58,795 nt of DNA from Branchiostoma floridae (taxonomy: Eukaryota; Chordata; Leptocardii; Amphioxiformes; Branchiostomatidae), in contig NC_049983.1 of assembly GCF_000003815.2 (NCBI RefSeq), positions 8,039,125 through 8,097,919 on the forward strand. Direction: 5' to 3'. Position numbers and translations under genes: made by a program. This document shows, piece after piece, positions 20,901-32,200 of the stretch; position 1 is the stretch's first letter; each line of letters opens with the position of its first letter. The notes under the pieces were generated by a model, which was given only the letters and a program-made list of their open reading frames with translations, was not told where the DNA came from and did no database searches.

Positions 20901-23606
20901 CATGTTCCAACATTTTATTAGGCTATTGATAGCATGTGGTCACATTTTACTGCACATAAATAATGCAATTAATATTGTTTATGTGTCAACTTCTTCCAAT
21001 ACTTTAAAAATATTTAGGAAGTGAAACGAAATACATTTTTGTATTTGAAATAAATTTGTACACACTGTAACAGATACTCATCTAATCAAATCCTCATTGT
21101 AACAATGTTTCTGTGATGAATAAAGATAAGAAAAGTCCAGTTTGGTGAAGAGTTATTATTATAATGTAAATAGTATTGTTAATAATAAATAGTTATGTTT
21201 NNNNNNNNNNNNNNNNNNNNNNNNNNNNNNNNNNNNNNNNNNNNNNNNNNNNNNNNNNNNNNNNNNNNNNNNNNNNNNNNNNNNNNNNNNNNNNNNNNNN
21301 AGGCAACATGGGAGAAGAAGTTCGCCAAAAATGACCACATTGTAAATATCAGTCAGATGATAGCACTATGAAATGAAAATCTTGTTCAGAATTCACTCTA
21401 AAATGGTTGTATGAGAAGCTATGCTACAACAGTCCCTCCCGCGATACTTATAGAACAGTCCCGCAAGGAGGTCACATGACTAGTGCCCGCCATTTTGAAT
21501 TGCTATAGTTAAAGTATGGTAGTATCGTCGCCGTACATTTTGACCAAAAACAGGGACTTAAAATGCTTGTAAAGCACGGAAACTCCGTACACATCAATGG
21601 GACACCATCTTGAACATGTTTGTGGCGGTAGGTTTAGGTGTCGTTGCGCGACGGCCGATATTTTTGTGGATATAGTGGGCATTCGCTAAAAAGACATTTT
21701 GCTGGGCGTTCGCTAAAAAGACCATCGAGAATCGAAAACTTTGATTTATGTCACTTCGGGTCAATGGATTGACTTGAAACTCAGGATTAATACATGGGAG
21801 CACAACGTGGACATATTCCAAGCAAAAAAAATGAGATTCGTGCAGCGCGGACTTCTCTAGAGTGGGCGTTTGTGGGCATTCGCTAAAAAGACCCTCCCTT
21901 CTTTGAATAGACTTAAACTTGGACAACAATGACTTAAATTTGGGTAAATAAGCTTGCCAAACTGCACTAGCTGCAGCCTTGCATTTTGATTCCACAGAAA
22001 TCAACAACTAAGTGTAATATCTAGGTTTCATACTACAAAAAGCTTTTCAAATTCTTTCATCATCTTCCTTAAAATCAGCTTGTTTTGAAGATTTCTGGCT
22101 CAAATAAGGTCACTTAGCAAGTTGCCAAAAGTCTAAAATGAGTATATTTGGACTTGAGAAAGACCAAAGTTGCACAGCTACATGACTACTTTGTTTACAA
22201 GTTGACAAGCTCACCTTGCACTTGAATGGTCTCTCCCCACTGTGCCTCCTCCAGTGTGTCTCCAGGGTGGACCTGGTAGTGAAGAAGGCGTGGCACATGG
22301 GGCACTTGTAGGGCCGCTGGTGGTTCTTGGGCCCCCCGGGAGCGTGGAGCTTCTCGTGCTTGTGAAGCCTCTCCAAGTCTCGGAACGGCTTGCGACAGAT
22401 CCCGCACTCGTACCACATGTGCATGGGGTTCTCTGGGTTCACAACTTTCCATGTCATCACCGCGTCCGATTCCGGGTCGTTGCTGCCCCCAACGTCATTA
22501 CAGCGGCTGCTTGGTGAGGGTCTCTCTGTGCTCCCCATGTGCGTTGTCTCTTCTGCTCGAAGCGTGGAAGTAGTGTCCATTTCCATACCGCCGCCGAGAA
22601 TCAGGCGGTTGGGCGTGCCCTGGGAAGCGAAGACGTTGTGGACGATGGAACTGACCGCAGCCAGGTCTCCCACGGGACCAGTCTCCATGGCAGGCACGGC
22701 CATCCCCAACCTACTCGCACCAACCATTGCCGAGGTACTCTCAACACTAGAGCTCAAGTCAGGGCTAGTCTGTTGGCTACTGTGTGGCTGACTGTTTGTT
22801 GTCTGCTGTACGAAAGATGCAGACAGTCCTTCATATGTGTCGGGAGGCTCAATCTTCACCTGGAAGTGGGTTGCCTGCGAGGTGCTGGGACTCTCCTGAC
22901 GGTCTTGAACAAATTCTGGGTTACCTCTCTCTGACGGAGTGCCCCTGTTCAAAGCTGTTGTCGGATGACTTGGCGTATGTTCTACAGTAGGAGTGCTACT
23001 CTGAGGGCTGGTGTTGACTATGGAATGAGGGCTGCTATGGACTAAGGGTCTGTTCTCACTGTTAGATGTGCTGGAGGCACAAGCAGGTGTTGTTCTGCTT
23101 CCAGCTGTACCAGCTGTTGATGATAGCGCATTAACTATAGACTCTAACGGAATGTTACTGTTAACTGTTCTAGAGGAAGCCTCGCCCGAGTCCTGCGATG
23201 ATTCCTTGGGCTTCATCTCAAACCGCGTCTTGATGAAATCCGTGCAGATCCGAACCACCTCGTGCATGTGGACGTAGCTCGCTGCCGACAACACGTCCAG
23301 GACGTTTGCAGCAGACAGACGCAGGCTTGCCGTGTACACAAAGTCTAAGACCTGCTCGAAGCCCTCGGGAGTGACGTTTGGGAGGTTGACGGTCTTGTGG
23401 GTTCCCGGCTGGAAGGACGGTACGGCGCTACAGAAGTAGTCGCTACATGCAGCCAGGACGGCACTGTGAGCTTTGAACTCTGTCCCTCGCACTTTGATGA
23501 CGACATCGCACATGAGACCCTGTCTGCGTTGGCTGTCCAGACCTCTCACAAGTGCCTTGTACTGGTTGGGATAGTAGTGGATGAAGGATTCAGATGTGCT
23601 GCTCAT
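17957..23606 (-). CDS. BTB/POZ and C2H2 zinc-finger transcription factor (ZBTB-like), two coding exons
   Basis: Exon 1 is 23606-22215 (464 codons) and exon 2 is 18169-17957 (70 codons plus stop), giving about 534 residues. Residues about 10-125 form a BTB domain ([20 protein letters not shown] ... YFCSAV ... [12 protein letters not shown]). Residues 130-395 are S/T/P-rich and probably disordered. Zinc fingers follow at about 397 ([10 protein letters not shown]) and 434 ([10 protein letters not shown]). Finger 3 is split by the intron exactly between its cysteines: exon 1 ends FKCK and exon 2 begins [15 protein letters not shown], rebuilding C-x2-C. Finger 4 is [19 protein letters not shown]. 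The donor is AAG/GTGAGC and the acceptor CACCAG, both phase 0. Such proteins dimerise through the BTB and bind DNA through the fingers, usually recruiting corepressors. I cannot assign an orthologue. Retention of the intron would end at 22110 with only two fingers. Confidence 0.9.
19384..20757. repeat. 51-bp tandem array of about 27 units carrying splice-site-like signals
   Basis: The repeat period is 51 bp. Two unit subtypes are grouped, one with CTATAGGCAAAGG (left part) and one with CTGTAATCAAAGG (right part). Read on the minus strand, each unit gives a pyrimidine-rich 3' splice site (TTTCCTTTGCCTATAG or TTTCCTTTGATTACAG), then 21 nt starting ACCAG, then CAG/GTGAGTAA. The right-hand subtype also has ACCAG/GTAAGA. 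The first 2.5 units (19384 to about 19505) are in the opposite orientation to the remaining 24 or so, so the array itself is folded. The period is a multiple of three, which explains long open frames on the plus strand that I do not regard as genes. Confidence 0.85.
21201..21300. other. Assembly gap (100 N) in the right arm of the foldback element
   Basis: A run of exactly 100 N. By comparison with the left arm about 130-150 bp are expected here. About 35 bp just right of the gap do not match the left arm and may be misassembled. Confidence 0.95.
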
Positions 23607-25111
23607 CTTGCTCTTTAGATATACATACCTATAATGATAAACATGCCTTCAATACTAACAAATTGCACTCAAAAGTAGACTTACCAGCACTTAAGTTTTA
23701 TGTAGAAAAAACAAGCCTTTAGAAATTTGCCCATCAATGCTGTATACATACATATACATGCCCTTAATTCGCATAACCTGTACAATTTGAAATCAAGACA
23801 CTGTACTTATCATCTCTATGTAAATTATTACTACATTCAGGATGTAAGAACCAAGAACTGAGTACTAGTAAGTCCTGGGAGTAATTTGAAACTGTACAGA
23901 ATATATCTTGCTTGGCATTATAAACTGGGCAAATGTTAGAGAGAAAAATTATTCAAAGGTAAAGTTAAAACTTAAAGCACACATATCATTAGTGCTTCTG
24001 TAAAAAAACAAAAACATGTCCTGTTTAGAATGTTGTGTACTAACTCCATGTTGACCCAACGCTTAGAGGTGTTTTCTCGGATGAACTGGAATGAAAAGGC
24101 GGCTGAAAAGGCGGCTGAAAAACCCTCTCCTCACTGTCTGCAAAAATCATGAGCTCTGGAACAAAATCTTTCGTGGTTCTGTATTCAGTACCGTTACCAT
24201 GGTGAGGTTCTACTGATGTTCTGGAACGTACTTATTATGACGTAGCCAATATTATATAATTACATCGCTGCGGAACAATCCACTTATTCTATCATACACA
24301 GCACGGCTTTCGCATGTTCTACTTTAGACGAACAAAAAAATATGACTTCCTCTGATGTTGATACTTTAAATTCCACGGAAATAAGTCGACCAGTCAAACT
24401 CAAAGTAGACCCCCTCCCCTCCCCCTCCCCGACGTTTTGTTGTGTTGTCGGGCTGTCCATTTACATTTGCGACAATAATACGGTGTCAACATCAACAACA
24501 ATCACGGCAAAACATAGGAATGATGCTTCTGCTCATACAATACTTACTAGGACAAAGAAAAGGGATGAACTTCGTATCCAGGATCCAACCAGTGTTTTCC
24601 TACCCCCCACCCAGCTGGCATTGGGTGCAACCACTGTTTGCAAAGGGGGACTTCCTGATCACAGAAGGTAAAACTTCAAATGGATTTCCTTTCCATATCA
24701 TTGCTGTAGAATATATTCTCTGTGTAGTAATATTTCTATCTATGCATATTGAGAAAGATAATGTCACAATGTTGTAATCGTAGTAACGTTACAACAGACG
24801 TTTTATGCTACATAATTGTCCAACCCGCCTAGAATAAATCAGCCCATCGAACTTTGACCTAAAGACAAGCAAGCGTGGTGATCATGAGTGTTTGTGGACT
24901 TTAACTTCTATCTGTCCAAAGTTGCTAGTGTAAGCCTGGTGTGTCGTTGGACACATTTTTTTGTCGAAAAAGGTAGGAAGAATTCTTTTCTAAGTCAACG
25001 CCTTAGAAATACGTTTTTGTTAAAATAAGCTACGACAGAATCTTGAGACACTTGTTAAGACTTTAGTAAACGTTTCCGGAAACAGTTCGTGAGCAAAAAT
25101 ACAACATTAAC
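23607..25111. other. Upstream region of the zinc-finger gene, no gene recognised
   Basis: This stretch would hold the 5' UTR and promoter of the minus-strand gene. Overlapping plus-strand frames at 24342-24777 show no domain. No clear core promoter element can be assigned. Confidence 0.45.
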
Positions 25112-26190
25112 TAGAGTTCGGCGACCTCATACCTCCATGAAAATTTAGAGCTTTTGTAAATTTCATGTAATTGACTAAAACATTAACATAATTTATGCAT
25201 GGTGTTGTTCATCATTGAATGACGTACACATGTCACAATTATAAAATTCCCATTATTAATCATAAAGCGGTTTTGCGATTTTTCCATAAATTATGCAAAT
25301 AAGTTCCTCATTACCATATTTGGTATCTGCTTACATTCCACCTATCATAATTACCATGTGTTACATTTATTGAAGTCCAGTTATTAAAAACAATGGAATT
25401 ATACAATTTCCTCATTAATAATGCAAATTAAGTCCTCATTTGCATAACATGTATATCATTATGAAAATCTTTGCCTAAGCTACCTGCATGCCTAAAATGC
25501 AGGCAATCCGTCGTTCCTTTCTGCAGTTATCCTCTTTGGAATGTCTTGACAAAAACGCCCCTGCAGTTCTACAATTAAATGTTAGAGGGCTGAAACTTGC
25601 TCCACTTTGTCATGTCACTAAAAGCTATCTACCACCTAAATGTCAGGACCATAGCATGTCTGGAACAAGAGATACATTGAAAAAACTGCTATGATAGAAT
25701 ATTATCATTAATTATGCAAATGTACTCCTATTTTGCATAATTAGTATCTTATCTTGTACAACATTGTCTAAGGTACCTACATACCAAAAATCATGAAAAT
25801 TCGTTGTTCCCTTCTTGAGTTATCGTCTTCAGAAGTTTTTGACAAAAATGCCCCTGCTATCCCAAAACTAGACGCTAGGGGGCTCAAACTTATGTCATTT
25901 CTTCCTGAGCACAAGAGCTATCTAATACTCAAAAATCGTGGCCATAGCTTGTTCAGAACACCGAGATAGCAAAACCGGAAGTTGCGCTGCAGTACCAAGG
26001 GAAGCCGCTAGGGGGCCCCAAATCTAATCATTTCCAGCTTTCATCACACACTACCAACACACCAAGTATGAAACCAATCCACCCAGCCGTTCTTGAGTTA
26101 TTTTGTTTACACACACACACACACACAAACACACAGACAGACACACAAACGCAGGGTAAAATATAACCTCCATGACATTTCATGGAGGTA
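25112..26190. repeat. Dispersed repeat element, longest copy, with CCTCCATGA / TCATGGAGG ends
   Basis: It starts near ACTAGAGTTCGGCGACCTCA, with CCTCCATGAAA just inside. It ends with ACCTCCATGACA and TTTCATGGAGGTAA, so the two ends are short inverted repeats. Inside are repeated blocks of the type AATCCGTCGTTCCTTTCT, CCCCTGCAGTT and GAGGGCTGAAACTT, present two or more times in series. An AC microsatellite lies at about 26109-26150. Other copies are at 7078, 9416, about 38985 (inverted) and 49590. No protein is encoded. Confidence 0.65.
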
Positions 26191-26260
26191 ATTAGCTGGA
26201 TCAAACATTGGTTCCACAGCTCAAGAATATTGATATAACATCTCTCTCACTTTCCAAGAC

Positions 26261-29200
26261 ATGGCACTTCGCGGGAAGACCAAATTCCTGTTGAGTGTTT
26301 TCACGGCCATCTTGATTTGGGCGTACCTGAACTACCCGGTACCTCCTCTGTCATTCGAGCTCAGGGAATGGAAAAGAACCGGCAAGTTTCTCTCACACGG
26401 CGACTTTAAGATCTTCTACCAAGGTGAGAGCAGTTTACCAGCGATTGAGTTTGACAGAAATTGTATTTCCCTTCTAATTATTGCTCCTCTGTGAATTGAC
26501 ATAATAATCTATGACCTTTAGGTCATTGACACTGACTTCTTTTTAACTCCATGCCAATGATTAAAATCATAGGTTACTGATCATTAATTGATTTATATTA
26601 GTGCAGTTTATCCTTCCTTCCATCAAGTTTAAAGTTCTTTCCCATTTCAGAAATTCAATGTTGAATTTTTAGATATAAATGACCCTTGGGTCAATGACCT
26701 AAGTTCCCTAACACTGAAGCCATGGCAACCACTGCTGCAACCTACAATTTTCTAGAGTGCAGTACAACAAGTAGTTTTCCCTGCAATATATCTTACATAT
26801 TGATTATGATACCACCATTTGATATGTATCCCTATAAACTTACCAAGTTATTTTCAATTCTTTAAATTTACATTGTATGCTACATGAGAAAAGGAAATCT
26901 CCCATACTATTAATAGCTATAAAAAGAACCTGCAACACTTATTGAAAAGGGTAGGGGTCCTTCCTGATGTGAAAGGATCAAGCCCCTTTGGCTAAATGGG
27001 GTAGGGAATTTTTTGAACAGCCTCGTAACCCCTTCTCCAAGTCAGTTAGTTGCTGCTTTAAGTCAGCTCAATGAGAAGAGAGGCTGCTACAATGAGCATA
27101 GTTCAGTGCATAGAAGTGGCCAATGGCCTTGCACTGAGAAAACTTGTTAAAAGAAAAAAAAAAGATTTTATCTTCTCCTGCAGATGTGAATGGGACAGGG
27201 AGACCAGAGGATGTTGTTTTGTGTGTCCACGGCTTTCCCACTGCCAGCTACGACTTTGCCAAGGTAATGTGAGCACAGTAGCTGTACCTGTCCTTGGTGC
27301 TGATTAGCCAATCAGACTGGTGTTAAACCCCTCATTGGCCAGTGACACTAGTTTGAAACCCGTCCTTGGTGCTGATTTGCCAATCAGACTGGTTTCTAAC
27401 CACTTGTTGGCTAGTGACACTAGTTTGAAACCTGTCCTTGATGCTGATTTGCCAATCAGACTGGTTTCTAACCACTTGTTGGCCTGTGACACTAGTTTGA
27501 AACCTGTCCTTGGTGCTGATTGGCCAATCAAACTGGTTTTTAACCCCTACTAGCTGTCCTTGTTGGCCTGTGACACTAGTTTGAAACCTGTCCTTGGTGC
27601 TGATTGGCCTACTGTAAATCCATTCAACATTGCTCCCCATAATTTTAGTGGTTTGGGGATACTTGGATGCTTAATTTATTCCATATAGCTATCATACATT
27701 AATAGGTATAGGGACTTGCTCATGGCAATTGATTTCAGTTGTAGGAACAAGGTTCTAGCTGGCCTCAGCACACTGACAAAGTAATTGCGATGATGAAATT
27801 TTAGCGGTTTGATAGTGTCTGCTTAGTTAGGTTATCATTATCAAATCAAGAATTACAGTACCAAACTGATTTTGAGCCTGACATTGATGTTGATTGGCCA
27901 GTGAGACTTCTTATTTCCCTCTTTGTTGTTGTTGAAATAAACCACATCTGAAAAATTATTTTTGTAACTTTTTGACTTAACTGTTTTCCATTACTTTTCA
28001 GGTGTGGGAGGGGCTGAATGGAAGATTTGGCCGTATCATTGCCTCTGACATGCTCGGTCTGGGCTTCAGTGACAAACCGGTGTGTGCGAAATTATTTTCA
28101 TCAATCTCATTTTCTGTTCACAAACCAATGAACTCAAACCAGCAAACAAACAGAACCTTCCTTTCAAGTTGATGACTACTGATGATGATTATTGTCTATT
28201 ACAATTACAGTATGGCCACAACTACACAGTCTCAGAGCAGGCCTCTATCATAGAGAAGTTACTGAAGATGCTGGCAGTGGAGGAGGTGCACATCTTATCT
28301 CACGATCTGGGGGACACTGTAGCACAGGAACTACTCAGAAGGTCAGGGGAAATATTGCAAAATTTGCTTTGCAAGCCCCCTTCCATTGAAGCAGGGCTGA
28401 TCCTGTGGCATATACAAATGCCTTACGATATCATCTCTGCCTAACCAGTCTCAGATTCACAGTATTTATCTTGTATTTATATTAATGAGGATGCTTTATA
28501 TGGCACAAGCTTTCCCTTTGAAGAACACGAAGGCATTTCTCTGATTGGCTGACCATTGGTTAGTGGCCACGTCATCCCTGATACTCTAAATCAGAGGCTG
28601 GTTTGGTAGGGGTAACACTGTAAGGCCTGGAAAAAAATGTTGTGTTTCCTGTTTCAGTCCAGAAAAAATTAGGGTACTAGGTAACGTTAGGTAGGGACTT
28701 TTTTTCTTGTTTTTTTTAGGCTGGCCAAAACTCTAGTGATACCTATTACAATACAGTTGAACAAAGTAAAGTGAAATGCATGAGGACACTTGTCTTTCAA
28801 TGTCAAACTTGAAAAAAACTGTGAAAATGGATACATTTATCCTTCATTAGATAGGACAGGTCATGCAGTGTTTCACTAAAATAGGAAGCAAGCTGAATGA
28901 AAATTCTAACTAGAAACTTTGTGACTCCACTGCCCACCCCAAGGTGAATTGTCCTTTATTATTACAATTATGGTAATCTGAGGTGTGAATGGAGGGCTTT
29001 TGTTGCATTATGGTACAATTCCATTGTCTCTACAGGTTTCTGTACCGGCAGAAGGCAACCAGTAAAGCTGCACCATACCTGAAAATCAAGAGCTTATGTC
29101 TTATGAATGGAGGTATTTGCTCACTTGACATTTGATGAATTTTAGTGTAGTACTGCATGTACAATGGTCTAAACTAGATTTCAACTCCATGATTGTATCT

Positions 29201-32200
29201 ATTAGCAAGATTTGCTTGAACTTGTTGTCTTTTTATATTTCCATACCTATTACATTGGAACACCAGAATAGCAAATGAATGAGAGAGGAAAATTCATGAC
29301 TCAGTGCAATACAACATATTACCTAAAAGAAAACTGAAACTCTGTGAAACAAAAGAGTAGATTAACAGCATTGTCCTTATGTCAACTCTCCAGGTGTGTT
29401 TCCGGAGACAAACTTCCCCACATGGAGCCAACGTGTATGTACTGATACTAGATACTAGTGTATTGTGTATTGTATTGAGCCTTTGCTTTCTTACTGCTTC
29501 TGTAGGGGTATTCCCTGAGACCCACCATCCAACATTTATGCAGAAAGTATGTCTATTCTACTTTGTGTACTCATATAACGACATCTGCGGCATTATGTAT
29601 GTTTCTAATGCTGCATGTTCTGTCTAAATTTCCTGCAGTTCGATGGTATCTATTATTGCTTCTTAAGTTCTTGATAAACCTTTTGGATTGTGAGAAAGAT
29701 TTGTAATACTGTAAATGCAGAAACTTTGGCGGTGGTTATTGTTCATGATTTTCGCGGTGGCCGCTTCACTGCAAACTTAAAACCAGTTGCAAACATTTTT
29801 CCATGGCAGTAAGAGACTAATAAAAGTGTATGATGCTACCGCAAACTTAAAACCACCGCGAAAAGTCATTTTTCTCTCTACTGCAAAATTAAATACCCGC
29901 AAACTTAAATGCGAGAACAGTAGTATGATCATGATGAACATCTGTGTTTTAATGCTGGGATTCTACTGTTACTATCCTAAGTAATAGAACGTTCTGAAAC
30001 AGTTGTATTGTACATGTAACAGGTAATAAAACTGAAGACGATTTTTTTTTTCACATTTGAATTTCAGCTCATGCTGAATCCATGGCTTGCACCTTTGACG
30101 AGACTGGGCAACTACTATACATTCAAAAATGGGTTGGTAGTTTTAGAATACAGATGTTTTATATTTTGGAAACTGTTTATCACAATGCTCGAACAGATTT
30201 AAAACTACAATCTTTATTGACACAAGAAATGTACAGCAACCTCTGTAAGGTCTTCTATACACACAAAAAAACAAGTAGATGTAAATAGGACTAACAAACA
30301 AGTACTAGTATATGAATATAACAACGTCATGTTGAGTTTAACATATCGTTGACACTTCTGGTTTTAAGGTCTGACTGTAAACATCATTTGACATATACTT
30401 AGTAATACCTATTTGTACACAGTAAGGGTTATTTCCTCCTAGAAGGAAATAAAGTTTATCTATAGGATCTATATAGGAATTGGAATGTGTTCAATACTTT
30501 TGAACAAGCAGCAAGAAAGATGAGCAGCTTGTGCATTTATCATCATATCATGAGCATCCATGATCAAGTGAGCAAGTGCACAAAAACACATCTACCAAAG
30601 ATTTTTAAGACTGTAAACATTGACCATTTGAAAATAGTACTTGTGGGAACTGTTTTTGTTTTGACAGCTTTGGAAAGGTTTTTGGCCCAGACACTCAGCC
30701 ATCACCAATGGACTTTGTTGATTTCTGGGCACTCTTGCGGTGGAATGACGGCACTCTTGTCATGCCTGGGTGAGTATGTTTTGTGCTTATTATCTACATG
30801 TATTTGTCTCTCTCTCGTTGTTAACCCTTTTGGAGGTTAATGATCTGAAATGATTGATAACTCCCAAAGCAATAAACATATATGTACAGTTTTCTTAACT
30901 AGAATGTTGTGTTTGATCATACTTATAGTCTACTGCAGTATGTCGCTGAACGACGTGTGAACAGAGAGGCATGGGTGGGGGCACTGCAGAAGTCTACTGT
31001 ACCAGGTGGGGAAACATACATGTACCTTTGTTACAGGTTTCTCTCTTTGATTGGGCTTGATCTGTTTAGGTCTATATCAGTATTTTGTATCTCAATGACC
31101 CTTTTGTATGTATAGAGTCCATTCCAAGTCACCATGCGGGGTTTTAGGTGATATTTGTAATTAGTCTGAATTATTTTGAATAAAAGAATATCTGAGCCAC
31201 AATAATTAAATTCTTTTCAAAAAATTTGACAAAGAAAATACTCATCTTTTTTAATTCCTTTGAATATTTTAGAAATATTTTGAAAGTAACTGTACAAAAA
31301 TATCTTTATTTAGAATAATTGTGTAACTTCTGCGTGAATATTTCACATTTACAAATATTTACAAATATTTGTAAACTTTGCTAAATGGTGAAATTAGTTT
31401 ATTGCCCCCATAAAAGTAAGCCCTATTGTTGCATCTGTATATTTTTAGATTTCACTGCTAGGCACTGGTGGATCCTTTGTGGTGGGCCATTGTTGCATGG
31501 CACCCAACCATACTTTGCAAGGATGTGTGAATTGCTATCTTCCCAGCCCACTGAACCACTTACAAAAAATGGTAGAAAATGGTAAATAATGGTAGTATGC
31601 TGTTATCATTATTTAGAAACCATTAGAAGTATCCAATTCCACACCATGAATATTTCCAAAGTTTTACAGGACCAGGGAAATATTTATAAAGTTGAAATAG
31701 TTTTAAGAATATTTCTGAATTATCAAATGTCCTAGACATATAATTACAAAACTTTAAAATCAATTCTAAACAATGGCAACCAACATCCGCACGGTGTCTT
31801 GGAATGGACTCTAGTATACACAATAGTTTTGGTTGATTAGCAGTGCAAGTAGTGATCTGACATCACATAAAAACAAGATAACCCAAACATTTAAAAGCTT
31901 TTATTTCCAATGTCTAAAAAGTATCCAGTAAATGGTACTACCAATAATACAATGATAAAAATGATAATATGACAATATGAGCTTTTGCTACTATAAGTTC
32001 TCTTCTCCATACTCAACTCTTCTCAGGAATATGGTCTGCCCTTGTTGTTAGGGTTGTTCACACAGAATATGCGGGTAAAGAGATGGAATCCCTCACAGGT
32101 TCTGATGTTTTGCCCTTGGGAAAAAATTCTTCTCTAAGCGTTTCTCTCTAAAGGAGGACCTAGCTTCACCTAGGGGTGTCCCTTGGGTAGGGTATTCAAT

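Larger units (their letters stand above)
18438..21898. mobile_element. Long foldback (Mutator-like?) transposon inside the zinc-finger gene intron
   Basis: The arms at 18438-19351 and 20998-21898 are inverted copies of about 0.9 kb that look nearly identical in the parts I compared. They include the same 75-residue open frame in mirror image. The termini read CGCATGGTCTTTTTAGCG and, inverted, GGGAGGGTCTTTTTAGCG. The 9-bp direct repeat TTCTTTGAA flanks both ends (18429-18437 and 21899-21907), fitting a target-site duplication. Long TIRs plus a 9-bp duplication are typical of Mutator-like elements, but no transposase is present, so the class is an inference. A 100-N gap sits in the right arm. 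The centre is the 51-bp array. Confidence 0.8.

Noticed and set aside
18515-22007. Two copies of a 75-residue frame ending FKMVSH at opposite ends of the intron
   Set aside because: They are mirror images within the inverted arms of the foldback element. No domain or transposase motif is present.
22110-22214. Read-through end of the zinc-finger exon as the normal C-terminus
   Set aside because: The sequence after FKCK loses the finger register, a GTGAGC donor sits at that point, and the exon at 17957-18169 restores the C-x2-C finger exactly.
26099-26160. Possible CRISPR-like or regulatory repeat
   Set aside because: It is only an AC dinucleotide microsatellite inside the dispersed repeat. 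CRISPR arrays are not expected in an animal genome.
31385-31585. Short frame between MEST copy 1 exons 9 and 10
   Set aside because: It lies in an intron with no matching exon in copies 2 or 3 and has no suitable splice borders.
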